Origin: Streptomyces cucumeris
GTDB lineage: Bacteria; Actinomycetota; Actinomycetes; Streptomycetales; Streptomycetaceae
Direction of reading: 5' to 3'
Length of the DNA: 64,000 nt
NCBI RefSeq assembly: GCF_024295805.1
Contig: NZ_JANCLX010000042.1
Span: 1-64,000, forward strand
Shown here piece after piece: positions 50,363 to 59,173 of this stretch; within the stretch, counting starts at the first letter, position 1, and each line of letters opens with the position of its first letter. The notes beneath the pieces were generated by a model. It was given only the letters and a program-made list of their open reading frames with translations. It ran no database searches and had not been told where the DNA came from. The position numbers were made by a program, and so were the translations under genes.

Positions 50363-50980
50363 TCAGCGGGATGACGGAGTGGGGGCCGTGAGATCGATCA
50401 GACGGCACACCGTTTCGATGTCGATCTTCACCTGGGCGATCGAGGCCCGTCCGGACAGCCAGGTGATCAGCGCCGAGTGCCAGGTGTGCTCGATGACCCG
50501 GACCGCGGAGAGCTGCTCGGGTGTCGGCGGGCCCTCAAGTCCCATGGCATCCAGGATGATTGCGGTGGTCAGCCGCGAGACCGTGTCCACTTCCGGGCTC
50601 ACCGAACGGTCGGCGAAGGTGAGCGCCCGCACCATGGCGTCCGCCAGATGGGGTTCGCGCTGGAGCGCCCGGAAGGCGCGCATCAGCGTCTGGGCGACCC
50701 GGGCCGCCGCGTCCTGATCGGTCGGGGGGCGCTTGCGCAGTGCCTCGTGCATGTGCTGGAGCTGATCCTGCATGGTCGCGACCAGCAGATGGACCTTGGA
50801 GGGGAAGTAGCGGTAGAGGGTGCCGAGCGCGACGCTGGAGTTTTCGGCCACCTCGCGCATCTGGACCGCATCGAAGCCGCCGCGGCTGGCCAGCCGGGCA
50901 CTGGCGTGCAGGATGCGGCGGCGGCGCGCCTCCTGCCGCTCGGTCAGCTGCAGAGGGGCCGGCTTGACTTCTGCGGTCAT
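50363..50980 (-). CDS. kstR: KstR-family TetR repressor of steroid catabolism
   Basis: A 205-aa TetR-family regulator. The HTH region RRRRILHASARLASRGGFDAVQMREVAENSSVALGTLYRYFPSKVHLLVATM and the ligand domain (RAFRALQREPHLADAMVRALTFADRS, EVDTVSRLT, VIEHTWHSALITWLSGRASIAQV) match KstR along the whole length. KstR represses cholesterol degradation genes and is released by steroid-CoA thioesters. An exact TnnAACnnGTTnnA box lies 100 bp upstream, suggesting autoregulation. ATG 50980 has GTGGGACAT upstream. Confidence 0.9.
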   Translation of the reverse strand: MTAEVKPAPLQLTERQEARRRRILHASARLASRGGFDAVQMREVAENSSVALGTLYRYFPSKVHLLVATMQDQLQHMHEALRKRPPTDQDAAARVAQTLMRAFRALQREPHLADAMVRALTFADRSVSPEVDTVSRLTTAIILDAMGLEGPPTPEQLSAVRVIEHTWHSALITWLSGRASIAQVKIDIETVCRLIDLTAPTPSSR

Positions 50981-51079
50981 ATGTCCCACTTCGGTGTGTT
51001 GCGTCTGCGGGTCGGGGCCAACCGGACCCGAGCATGATGGCAGGCCCGGCCCGGGACTGCGAGCCACCGGAACCCTCAC

Positions 51080-51093
51080 TGGAACTCGTTCTA
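51080..51093. promoter_or_regulatory. KstR box upstream of kstR
   Basis: TGGAACTCGTTCTA matches TnnAACnnGTTnnA at every fixed position. It lies 100 bp upstream of the kstR start. Confidence 0.75.
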
Positions 51094-51396
51094 GGCTAGC
51101 GCGGTGAGCGGCAGCCGTGCCGGTGTCCGCGCAGTTGAGGCAGGTTGCTGCCGCCCGGGTGGTGTCCGTCGCGCGCGGGCCGTCCGGGTGTGCCGCGCCG
51201 CGCTCCGCGGGGCCGGGGTGCCTCCCGTGGACCCCTCCCAGGAGCGGGGGTATTTGTCCTGCTCGCGGCGGTATCGACCGGGTCGCCGCACAGACGGTCC
51301 GTACCCTCGGTTACCGAGTGGTAGGAATCACCTGTTCCGGCTCTGGTGGAGTCGCGGGAGCCAGGTATCTTCGAGACTTCTCGGGCGATCCGATAG
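51094..51396. other. Long divergent intergenic region between kstR and the glycosyltransferase operon
   Basis: About 300 bp between two KstR boxes. It contains a small dyad CTCGGT-T-ACCGAG (51306-51318) and a G/C-rich stem-prone stretch near 51215-51255. No coding region is supported. Confidence 0.5.
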
Positions 51397-51410
51397 TGAA
51401 ACTTGTTCTA
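51397..51410 (+). promoter_or_regulatory. KstR box upstream of the glycosyltransferase gene
   Basis: TGAAACTTGTTCTA matches TnnAACnnGTTnnA at every fixed position. It ends 53 bp before the glycosyltransferase start. It suggests this envelope-type operon is in the KstR regulon. Confidence 0.75.
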
Positions 51411-51463
51411 GATAATCGGAAGCGGCTACGCTCCCGCTGAACTGCACCTAGGAGGGGGCGCGA

Positions 51464-52804
51464 GTGACCGCAGAGGCCGCGCAGGAGATCGGGCCCGACC
51501 CGCTTCGAGCGGATCCCCGCACCGCCACCGACCGGCCGCTGCGCATCGCGCTGCTCAGCTACAAGGGCAATCCCTTCTGTGGTGGCCAGGGCGTCTACGT
51601 CCGCCACCTCTCCCGGGAGCTGGCCCGGCTCGGCCACACCGTCGAGGTCATCGGCGCCCAGCCCTACCCCGTGGTGGACACCCAGGAGGGCGTGACCCTC
51701 ACCGAGCTGCCGAGCCTGGACCTCTACCGCCAGCCCGATCCGTTCCGCACCCCGGCGCTCGCCGAGTACCGCGACTGGATCGACGCCCTGGAGGTCTCCA
51801 CCATGTGGACCGGCGGCTTCCCTGAGCCGCTCACCTTCAGTCTGCGCGCCCGCCGCCATCTGGCCGCCCGCCGCGGCCACTTCGACGTCGTCCACGACAA
51901 CCAGACCCTCGGCTACGGACTGCTGGGCCTGGAGCGGATCGGTGTCCCCCTGGTGACCACCATCCACCACCCCATCACCGTGGACCGCCAACTGGAACTG
52001 GACGCCGCCGAGGGCTGGAAGCGCCGCGCGTCGGTGCGCCGCTGGTACGGCTTCACCCGGATGCAGAAGCGGGTGGCCCGGCGGCTGCCGTCGGTGCTCA
52101 CCGTCTCCGGCTCCTCCCGCCGCGAGATCGTCGAGCACCTCGGGGTGAACCCGGGCCGGGTCCATGTGGTGCACATCGGCGCCGACACCGAGCTGTTCTC
52201 GCCCGACCCGGCGGTCCCGGTGGTCCCCGGGCGCATCGTCACCACCTCCAGCGCGGACGTCCCGCTCAAGGGACTCGTCTACCTGGTCGAGGCCCTCGCC
52301 AAGGTCCGCACCGAGCACCCCGAAGCGCATCTGGTGGTCGTCGGCAAACGCCCCGAGCGGGGACCGGTGGCCGCCGCCATGGCCCGCTACGGACTCGAGG
52401 GCGCCGTGGAGTTCGTCAAGGGCATCAGCGACGCCGAACTGGTGGACCTGGTGCGCGGTGCCCAGGTCGCCTGTGTGCCCTCGCTCTACGAGGGGTTCTC
52501 GCTGCCCGCGGCCGAGGCCATGGCCACCGGCACCCCGCTGATCGCCACCACCGGCGGCGCGATCCCCGAGGTCGCGGGAGCCGACGGGGAGACCTGTCTG
52601 GCCGTACCGCCCGGTGACGCCGGAGCGCTTGCCGCCTCCCTGGTCCGGCTGCTGGGCGACGCCGACCTCAGACTCCGGCTCGGCACGGCCGGACGTGAGC
52701 GGGTGCTGCGCCGGTTCACCTGGGAACAGGCCGCCCGCGGCACCGCCGAGCACTACCGCGCGGCCATCGGCGCGCGCACCTCCGCCGCCCGCGCCCGGCG
52801 CTGA
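51464..52804 (+). CDS. Glycosyltransferase family 4 (GT-B)
   Basis: A 446-aa GT4-like enzyme. N-terminal Rossmann domain: IALLSYKGNPFCGGQGVYVRHLSREL (GGQG donor loop). C-terminal domain: HIGADTELF, then ERGPVAAAMARYGL and the E-x7-E motif PSLYEGFSLPAAEAMATG, followed by PEVAGADGETC. It transfers a sugar from a nucleotide donor to an unknown acceptor. GTG 51464 has AGGAGGGGG upstream. First gene of a three-gene run with a KstR box before it. Confidence 0.9.
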   Translation: MTAEAAQEIGPDPLRADPRTATDRPLRIALLSYKGNPFCGGQGVYVRHLSRELARLGHTVEVIGAQPYPVVDTQEGVTLTELPSLDLYRQPDPFRTPALAEYRDWIDALEVSTMWTGGFPEPLTFSLRARRHLAARRGHFDVVHDNQTLGYGLLGLERIGVPLVTTIHHPITVDRQLELDAAEGWKRRASVRRWYGFTRMQKRVARRLPSVLTVSGSSRREIVEHLGVNPGRVHVVHIGADTELFSPDPAVPVVPGRIVTTSSADVPLKGLVYLVEALAKVRTEHPEAHLVVVGKRPERGPVAAAMARYGLEGAVEFVKGISDAELVDLVRGAQVACVPSLYEGFSLPAAEAMATGTPLIATTGGAIPEVAGADGETCLAVPPGDAGALAASLVRLLGDADLRLRLGTAGRERVLRRFTWEQAARGTAEHYRAAIGARTSAARARR

Positions 52805-52821
52805 CCCCCGCCACTCACCAG

Positions 52822-52849
52822 CCGACGCCGACCACCCGACGCCGACCAC
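52822..52849 (+). repeat. 14-bp tandem repeat between glycosyltransferase and methyltransferase genes
   Basis: CCGACGCCGACCAC occurs twice head to tail, followed by a partial third copy. It lies in the 99-bp gap between the two genes, so part of the operon leader is repetitive; no function is evident. Confidence 0.6.
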
Positions 52850-52903
52850 CCGAAGCCGTGACCCCCGTAAGCCCGTGAACCCGCCGGACGAAAGCAGACC
52901 CCC

Positions 52904-53653
52904 GTGCTGACCGTCGACTTCTCCCGCTTCCCGCTCGCCCCAGGCGACCGAGTCCTCGACCTGGGCTGTGGCGCAGGACGGCACGCCTTCGAGTGTTACC
53001 GGCGCGGTGCGCGGGTTGTCGCGCTGGACCGCAACGCCGATGAGATACGCGAGGTCGCCAAGTGGTTCGCCGCCATGAAGGAGGCCGGAGAGGCCCCGGC
53101 CGGCGCCACCGCGACCGCCATGGAGGGTGACGCGCTCGCCCTGCCGTTCCCCGACGACAGCTTCGACGTCGTCATCATCTCCGAGGTCATGGAGCACATC
53201 CCGGACGACAAGGGTGTGCTCGCCGAGATGGTGCGGGTACTGCGCCCCGGCGGCCGGATCGCCGTGACCGTCCCGCGCTACGGCCCCGAGAAGGTGTGCT
53301 GGGCGCTGTCGGACGCGTACCACGAGGTCGAGGGCGGCCACATCCGTATCTACCGCGCCGACCAGCTCCTGGAGCGGATGCGCGAGGCCGGGCTGCGGCC
53401 GTACGGCACCCACCACGCCCACGCCCTGCACAGCCCCTACTGGTGGCTCAAGTGCGCCTTCGGCGTGGACAACGACAAGGCGCTGCCGGTGCGGGCGTAC
53501 CACAAGCTGCTGGTGTGGGACATCATGAAGAAGCCGCTGGCCACCCGGGCCGCCGAACGCGCGCTGAACCCGCTCATCGGCAAGAGCTTCGTGGCGTACG
53601 CGACCAAGCCGCACACCCCCGGCGACGCGGGCACCCCGATCGAGGGGGCGTGA
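52904..53653 (+). CDS. Class I SAM-dependent methyltransferase
   Basis: A 249-aa methyltransferase. Motif I VLDLGCGAGRHAFEC, acidic end of beta2 in VVALDRNADEI, motif II/III region EGDALALPFPDDSFDVVIISEVMEHI and VLRPGGRIAVTVP. The later half (HSPYWWLKCAFGVDNDKALPVRAYHKLL) is amphipathic and may sit on membrane. Substrate unknown, probably the product of the neighbouring enzymes. GTG 52904; it ends one base into the next start (TGATG). Confidence 0.9.
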   Translation: MLTVDFSRFPLAPGDRVLDLGCGAGRHAFECYRRGARVVALDRNADEIREVAKWFAAMKEAGEAPAGATATAMEGDALALPFPDDSFDVVIISEVMEHIPDDKGVLAEMVRVLRPGGRIAVTVPRYGPEKVCWALSDAYHEVEGGHIRIYRADQLLERMREAGLRPYGTHHAHALHSPYWWLKCAFGVDNDKALPVRAYHKLLVWDIMKKPLATRAAERALNPLIGKSFVAYATKPHTPGDAGTPIEGA

Positions 53654-54765
53654 TGGCACACGGCTCCCGTTCCGGCGGCCCGCGTCCCGGCCCCCGGACC
53701 GAACGGCTCGCGCTGCCCGGTGTGCTGACCGCCGAGGAGACGCTGCACACCGTCCGCGCCATCGCCGACGTACAGCGCGCCGACGGCGCCATACCGTGGT
53801 TCCGCGGCCATCACCTCGACCCGTGGGACCACATCGAGGCCGCGATGGCCCTGGACGTGGCGGGTGAGCACGACCGCGCCGAGGCCGCCTACCGATGGCT
53901 CGCCGACCACCAGAACACGGACGGCTCCTGGTACGCCGCCTACCCCGACACCCCCGACGGCGTGGCCGCCACCGCGCCCACCGACCGCGGCCGGGAGAGC
54001 AACTTCTGCGCCTACGTGGCCGTCGGCGTCTGGCACCACTACCTGACCACCGGCGACGATGTGTTCCTCGACCGGATGTGGCCCACCGTCTTCCGGGCCG
54101 TCGAGTTCGTGCTCGGCCTCCAGCAGAGCGGCGGCCAGATCGGCTGGCGCCGGAACGAGGACGGCAGCGCGGACACCGACGCCCTGCTGACCGGCTCCTC
54201 CTCCGTCTACCAGGCGCTGCGCTGCGCCCTGGCCATCGCGGAACACCGCGAGGAACCCCAGCCGGACTGGGAACTGTCGGCCGGGATGCTGGGCCACGCC
54301 ATACGCCACCACCCCGAACGGTTCCTGGACAAGAACCGCTACTCGATGGACTGGTACTACCCGGTCCTCGGCGGTGCGCTCACCGGCGCGGCGGCCAAGG
54401 AGCGCATCGAGGGCGACTGGGACCGCTTCGTGGTGCCCGGGCTCGGGGTGCGCTGTGTGCACCCCAACCCCTGGATCACCGGCGGCGAGAGCTGTGAACT
54501 CGCGCTCGCCCTGTGGGCGATGGGCGAGTCCGACCGCGCGGTGGACATCCTGCGGTGGATCCATCCCCGGCTGCGCGCCGAGGACGGGATGTACTGGACC
54601 GGCTATGTCTTCGAGGACGACGCCGTCTGGCCCGAGGAGCGCACCACCTGGACCGCCGGGTCCCTGGTGCTGGCCGTGGCGGCGCTGGGCGGGGACGAGG
54701 CGACGACGGCCGTGTTCGGCGGGGAGTCACTGCCCAGGGGGCTGGACTCCGACTGCTGCCGCTGA
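53653..54765 (+). CDS. Alpha-toroid protein (prenyltransferase/terpene-cyclase-like repeats)
   Basis: A 370-aa protein with helical hairpins of the (alpha/alpha)6 type, such as VQRADGAIPWF, HLDPWDHIEAAMALDVAGEH, YRWLADHQNTDGSWYAAY, VLGLQQSGGQIGW and ESCELALALWAMGE. It lacks a signal peptide, unlike the toroid protein of the B12 operon. It may be a glycosidase-like or cyclase-like enzyme; no DxDD motif is seen. A GTG three bases before is an alternative start. It is coupled to the methyltransferase by overlap. Confidence 0.85.
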   Translation: MAHGSRSGGPRPGPRTERLALPGVLTAEETLHTVRAIADVQRADGAIPWFRGHHLDPWDHIEAAMALDVAGEHDRAEAAYRWLADHQNTDGSWYAAYPDTPDGVAATAPTDRGRESNFCAYVAVGVWHHYLTTGDDVFLDRMWPTVFRAVEFVLGLQQSGGQIGWRRNEDGSADTDALLTGSSSVYQALRCALAIAEHREEPQPDWELSAGMLGHAIRHHPERFLDKNRYSMDWYYPVLGGALTGAAAKERIEGDWDRFVVPGLGVRCVHPNPWITGGESCELALALWAMGESDRAVDILRWIHPRLRAEDGMYWTGYVFEDDAVWPEERTTWTAGSLVLAVAALGGDEATTAVFGGESLPRGLDSDCCR

Positions 54766-54847
54766 GTGCGCGGCGCGGGCGCCGGGGCTGATCAGGGGAG
54801 CCCCGGCCGCGTCGCGTCGGTCGCCCGCGGGGGGACGGCCGCGGCGG

Positions 54848-55141
54848 TCAGCCGCGGCGCATACGGGCGGCCAGGGTGTGCCCGATGAACAGGTAGACCA
54901 GGGCCGGGAGACCGTAGTTGAGGACGGTCCGCAGCCAGTCGGTGTCCATGGTGAACAGGTCGTGCGACCAGCCTGCCAGCCACTGGGCGGCATCATGGAC
55001 GACGTCGACGAGATCGTTGGCTCGGTTGGCGTCGAGGAGGGCGAACAGGATCCACAGGCCGAGTATCACCGCGGTGATATCCGCGACGACCGCCAAGACG
55101 GTCGCGGCCTGATTGCTTCTGGAGCGGTAGCTTCGCGACAT
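54848..55141 (-). CDS. Small membrane protein, unknown
   Basis: A 97-aa protein with two predicted helices (AATVLAVVADITAVILGLWILFALL and TVLNYGLPALVYLFIGHTLAA) separated by an acidic, Trp-rich loop, and basic ends. No family recognised. ATG 55141 gives the shortest sensible form; the RBS is weak. Confidence 0.7.
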   Translation of the reverse strand: MSRSYRSRSNQAATVLAVVADITAVILGLWILFALLDANRANDLVDVVHDAAQWLAGWSHDLFTMDTDWLRTVLNYGLPALVYLFIGHTLAARMRRG

Positions 55142-55259
55142 GCGGAGTCGGATTGCCGCTCCGGCCGGAGTCAAACCCCACCCGCGCCCGCAGGGCGCGC
55201 GACGGCGGCCAGCCGGGCGTGATGCCCAGTTGGCCGGCCCGTGACCTTTCTCCGTTTCC

Positions 55260-55294
55260 CGCCATCCCTGATCCGTGCCGGATCAGGGATGGCG
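55260..55294 (-). terminator. Perfect 15-bp hairpin terminator of the 61-55 kb operon
   Basis: CGCCATCCCTGATCC (55260-55274) pairs perfectly with GGATCAGGGATGGCG (55280-55294) around GTGCC. It lies 63 bp after the stop codon of the last gene of the minus-strand operon (DUF6282). Confidence 0.85.
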
Positions 55295-55357
55295 GCGGGT
55301 CCGGGAGGGGCCGAGGAGGTCCAGTCACACGTCGAGGTGTCCGGACCGAAGGCGCGG

Positions 55358-56248
55358 TCACAGGCTCAGCATCTCCAGGGGCGCGGTGTGAGTGACCTCG
55401 GCGATCCGCTCGGCGGTCAGTCCGAGGCGATGGAAGATGCTTTGATTCCACGTCAGCCATGCCCCGATATCCATCTGGGACGGCTGGCCGAGGTCGGAGC
55501 TGTAGACGACCCTGGGCAGGCCGGACAGCACATCGGCGAAGTCCGTCCAGTCCTGGTATTCAAGGAGATGGGTGAGGGCGGTCTGTTCGGTCCAGACCTG
55601 CTCGACATCGGCCAGCTCGATGAGGTCCTTGCAGGTCAGACCGGTCATGGGGTTGGCCGGCTGATTGAGCATCAGCCTCGGCAGGTCCATCCGTACGGCC
55701 TCGTCCACCAGCAGCCGCACCTCGTGGCCGTTCGCGTGGCCGGTGGAGATCACCACCGGCAGATCCCGTGCGACGCGCAGCAGTTCGCGCACATCGGTGC
55801 GCAGCACGCGGCGGTCATCGGTGACCGTGAGCGGCCGGAGCCCGTTGCCGAGGAGCGGATGAGCGGGGGTGCGGGTGAGCCGGCTGCGGTGGGGGCGGCC
55901 GGTGACGGTGGGAAGGTGGACGATCAGCCGCAGTCCGCTGTCCTCGCCGTGCTGGATGACGGCCTGTTCCACCGCCCGGGGGTCGAAGCCGCCGGCCAGG
56001 TCGTTGAGAACGATCGAGCCGGAGACCGGCAGTCCCTGTTGACGGGCTTCCCACGCCTGAGCGGCGGTCGAGCCGAGGTGGTTCTTCAGGACGACCCAGC
56101 CACCGTGCTCGGCGTAGACCGCACCGGCGGTGGCGGCGGTGTGCCGGCGTACGTAGGCGTCCGGGCCGACGTGATAGTGGACGTCGATGAAGCGGGCGTC
56201 CTGCGGTGGCGGTGTCGTGGACTGCACAGTGAGTTCAGTCGCTGCCAT
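55358..56248 (-). CDS. DUF6282 amidohydrolase-like protein
   Basis: A 296-aa TIM-barrel-type protein. Metal-binding FIDVHYHVGPDAYVRRH at the N-terminus (HxH), a Lys in GWVVLKNHLG, His in LIVHLPT and in VVISTGHANGHEVR, and an Asp in VVYSSDLGQP correspond to amidohydrolase-type metal sites. It matches the DUF6282 family, with unknown substrates. The start ATG 56248 overlaps the RraA-like gene by 14 bases. Last gene of the operon; it probably hydrolyses an intermediate. Confidence 0.85.
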   Translation of the reverse strand: MAATELTVQSTTPPPQDARFIDVHYHVGPDAYVRRHTAATAGAVYAEHGGWVVLKNHLGSTAAQAWEARQQGLPVSGSIVLNDLAGGFDPRAVEQAVIQHGEDSGLRLIVHLPTVTGRPHRSRLTRTPAHPLLGNGLRPLTVTDDRRVLRTDVRELLRVARDLPVVISTGHANGHEVRLLVDEAVRMDLPRLMLNQPANPMTGLTCKDLIELADVEQVWTEQTALTHLLEYQDWTDFADVLSGLPRVVYSSDLGQPSQMDIGAWLTWNQSIFHRLGLTAERIAEVTHTAPLEMLSL

Positions 56249-56963
56249 GGTCGTCGCCACCCTTCTCGTCCTCCCAGGGGCGCGCGTAGCCGAAGCGGGC
56301 GCGGGCCTCGTCCAGTCGGCTGCCGCCGAGCGCGGCTTCCCGGATACGGCCCTCGGTACGCTCCACGGCCTCCGCACGCCGGACGACCTCCTCGACGAGG
56401 TCGGCGGGGATGCGCAGCGCGCCGTTGTCGTCGGCGAAGATCCAGTCGCCGGGGGCGACGGGCGTACCGGAGATGTCGACCTCGACGCCGGTACGGTCCA
56501 ACGCCACCCGGTTCTTGCCGCTGACCATCGTCACGTCGGTGCTGAACAGCGGATATCCGGCGGTGCGGCTCTCCTTCACATCCCGCACCGAGCCGTGCAC
56601 GACCGTGCCGGCGATATGGCGGTGCAGGGCGACGGCGCTGAGCAGGGAACCCCAGTTGGTGCAGGTGCGGCTGCCGCCGTTGTCCACGACGACGACCGAT
56701 CCGGCGGGTACGTCGTCGATGTAGTTGGCAGCGTTGTGAAAGGTGGTGCTGTCGTCGATGGCACGGTAGCGAACGGTGAAGGCAGGTCCGCAGGCCACGG
56801 AGCCAGCGGTGCGGGACCGGATGCCGGGCAGCACGCAGGGCGGAGTGCGCAGGCTGTCCATGGCGTCGGAGAGGGCGGCGGTGTCCAGGCGGGACAGCCG
56901 TTCATGCAGCGATTCGGTGCATGTGTCGCGGTCGGCCGCGGGGGTGCCGGTCGTGGTGGTCAT
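56235..56963 (-). CDS. RraA-like (HMG/CHA aldolase-type) protein
   Basis: A 242-aa protein of the RraA/demethylmenaquinone-methyltransferase-like family that includes 4-hydroxy-4-methyl-2-oxoglutarate aldolases and oxaloacetate decarboxylases. Visible: DAMDS near the start, VVVVDNGGSRTCTNWGSLLSAVA (phosphate/substrate loop), GTVVHGSVRDVKE with the conserved Arg-Asp pair, and GDWIFADDNGALRIP. The retained Arg-Asp suggests lyase activity on a pyruvate-containing acid. ATG 56963 overlaps the upstream stop by four bases (ATGA). Confidence 0.88.
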   Translation of the reverse strand: MTTTTGTPAADRDTCTESLHERLSRLDTAALSDAMDSLRTPPCVLPGIRSRTAGSVACGPAFTVRYRAIDDSTTFHNAANYIDDVPAGSVVVVDNGGSRTCTNWGSLLSAVALHRHIAGTVVHGSVRDVKESRTAGYPLFSTDVTMVSGKNRVALDRTGVEVDISGTPVAPGDWIFADDNGALRIPADLVEEVVRRAEAVERTEGRIREAALGGSRLDEARARFGYARPWEDEKGGDDHGSD

Positions 56964-59173
56964 GCGGATTCCTCCGTGGAGTGGCGCCCCGTGAGGTGCC
57001 GGGTGAGGGACCAGGCGGCGAACTGGGCGAAGTAGGTGGTGACTTCCGCCCCTCGGTTGGGGACGGTCAGCGTGCCGGTGTGTTCACCCGCCCCGTCCCG
57101 CACGGTGCAGGTGAGGGCGACGGTGCCGGTGTAGCTGGTGCGGTCCCCGCCTGCCCAGGTCCCCGAGAGGGTGACGCTCAGCGGGCGCTCGGTCCCGACG
57201 GTGACGCGTTCGCGGGCCAGCTCGGCGCTGAAGACCCCCTCGGTGAGCCGGTCGTCGACGTCCAGGACGAGGCCGCGCTCGTCCAGCACCATCGCCAACT
57301 CCTGTACAGCGGTGCGGTCCTGCGCCGTGACGATGTAGTCGGCCAGCGCCGTGTCCAGCCGCTTGGCGAGTTCGTCGGCGGCGTGAGGCGGGCAGCCGAG
57401 CCGGATGTCGACGTAGGGGTAGTGCCAGCGGTACGCGGGCTTGACCGCTGCGCCGCTCTCTCGCACCAGCTCGTCGACCAGGGCCGCGGCGTCCGCCTCG
57501 ATGATGCCGAGCGTACGGCGGAAGACGGTGGTGACCTCAGGCGGCCCGGGGATATGGACCAGCCCGTCGCGCAGCACGTTCTCCAGCATCGGCAGACATT
57601 CGCGGGGCGGGCCGGGAAGCATGATCACGGTGCTGCCCTGGGCCTCGGCACGGCAGCCCCACGCAGTGCCATGGGTGTTCGGCAGCAGGTCGGCACCCTC
57701 GGCGAAGAGCGCCTGGCGGCGGTTGTCGTCGTGGATGGCGACACCGAAGCGGGTCAGCCGCTCCACCACGCCCTGCCAGGCTTCCTCCCGGTGCTCCAGC
57801 GGCCGGCCGAGCGCGCGGGCCACGGCGCCGCGGGTGACGTCGTCGGAGGTGGGACCGAGTCCGCCCATCACGAGGATGACGTCGTCGCGGCCGATGGAGG
57901 GGCTGATGGCGTCGGCGATGGTGGATTCGTCGTCACCGACGGTGTGGCGCACACGGACCGGGATGCCGCGTTCGCCCAGCATCCGCGAGGCGTTGGCGGC
58001 GTTCGAGTCTTCCAGGTCGCCGCGGAGCAGCTCGTCGCCGATGGTGACAACGGCGGCGGAGGAGGTGTGCGGCACCTCGCGACAGGCGTCGATCACGGCT
58101 GCGGCCGCCTCGGTGGTGGTGGCGGAGCCGCCCAGGTCGTAGGTGACCCGGTCACGGCGGCGCGTCACATGCCGTACGGCGTCCTGGATGGAGCCGGCCT
58201 CGTCCTTGAAGCCGAGGTGCTCCAGCATCAGCCCAATGGTGAGGAACGCGGCGACGGGGTTGGCCCGCTGCCGGCCGGCCATCGAGGGGGCGCTGCCGTG
58301 CACCGGCTCGAAGTAGTTGCCGTTCTCACCGATGTTGGCGCTGGGCGCCAGGCCCAGCCCGCCCATCACACCACCACCGAGGTCGGAGAGGATGTCGCCG
58401 AACATGTTCTCGGCGACGATCACACCGAAGCGCTCCGGGCGGCGTGCCATCCACAGTGCGACCGCGTCCACGTTGAGGACTTCGTATGCGATCTCCGGGT
58501 ATTCAGCGGCGATCGTCTCCAGTCGCTCCAGGACGTAGGCGCTGCTGGACCGCAGTACGTTGGGCTTGTCCGCGAGGGTGACCCGCTCGTAGCCGTGGCC
58601 GCGGGCGGTCTCGAAGGCGAAGCGCAGGATGCGGTCCAGGCCATGCGAGGTCTGCAGGCGGACGCTGGCGGTCGTGCCGTTCCGTCCGCTGCGGCGGACG
58701 TTGGGGTGCTCGGCGACCAGCGGCCACATCTCGTCCGGTACGTGGTTCCAGTCCAGGCCCGCGTACAGGCCCTCGGTGTTCTCCCGGACCACGCAGAAGC
58801 GGTAGGGGGTCCCGCCGCCGAGGTAGTTCTCCACCGACCGCAGATTGGCGAACAGGTCAAGGCGCTGGCGGAGTTGGATGATCGGCGAGATGTACTGCGG
58901 GGTGCGCTCGCGCGGCTCGGGGGCCAGCTCCGCCAGCGCCTCCCGGCGCGGCTTGCTGGTGGTGGCGCCGAGCAGGACGGCGTCGCTGCGGCCGATCAGG
59001 TCCCAGGTGCGGTCGGGGACGGGGTTGCCTTCGGCGCGCCAGCACTCCCAGCCGATGTCGCCGAACTCCAGGTCGACGGGCAGGTCGAGAGCCTCGATCA
59101 CCGGAAGCGCGGCGTCCAGGACCTCCGGCCCGATTCCGTCGCCGGGCAGGACTGCGATGGTCTTGCGGTTCAT
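56960..59173 (-). CDS. Isopropylmalate/tartrate dehydrogenase-like enzyme fused to a CinA domain
   Basis: 737 aa. Residues 1-~355: beta-decarboxylating dehydrogenase (LPGDGIGPEV, ANLRSVENY, VVRENTEGLYAGLDW, ADKPNVLRSS, AENMFGDILSDLGG, EPVHGSAPSMAG), which oxidises a 2-hydroxyacid with NAD and releases CO2. About 365-530: CinA/MoCF-like domain (GDELLRGDLEDSNAANASRML, MGGLGPTSDD, STVIMLPGPPRECLPML). About 530-737: a less conserved extension (LGIIEADAAALVDEL, RLGCPPHAADEL). CinA proteins act on NAD-related nucleotides. The joining of these two domains in one chain is unusual. ATG 59173 overlaps upstream by four bases. Confidence 0.88.
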   Translation of the reverse strand: MNRKTIAVLPGDGIGPEVLDAALPVIEALDLPVDLEFGDIGWECWRAEGNPVPDRTWDLIGRSDAVLLGATTSKPRREALAELAPEPRERTPQYISPIIQLRQRLDLFANLRSVENYLGGGTPYRFCVVRENTEGLYAGLDWNHVPDEMWPLVAEHPNVRRSGRNGTTASVRLQTSHGLDRILRFAFETARGHGYERVTLADKPNVLRSSSAYVLERLETIAAEYPEIAYEVLNVDAVALWMARRPERFGVIVAENMFGDILSDLGGGVMGGLGLAPSANIGENGNYFEPVHGSAPSMAGRQRANPVAAFLTIGLMLEHLGFKDEAGSIQDAVRHVTRRRDRVTYDLGGSATTTEAAAAVIDACREVPHTSSAAVVTIGDELLRGDLEDSNAANASRMLGERGIPVRVRHTVGDDESTIADAISPSIGRDDVILVMGGLGPTSDDVTRGAVARALGRPLEHREEAWQGVVERLTRFGVAIHDDNRRQALFAEGADLLPNTHGTAWGCRAEAQGSTVIMLPGPPRECLPMLENVLRDGLVHIPGPPEVTTVFRRTLGIIEADAAALVDELVRESGAAVKPAYRWHYPYVDIRLGCPPHAADELAKRLDTALADYIVTAQDRTAVQELAMVLDERGLVLDVDDRLTEGVFSAELARERVTVGTERPLSVTLSGTWAGGDRTSYTGTVALTCTVRDGAGEHTGTLTVPNRGAEVTTYFAQFAAWSLTRHLTGRHSTEESA

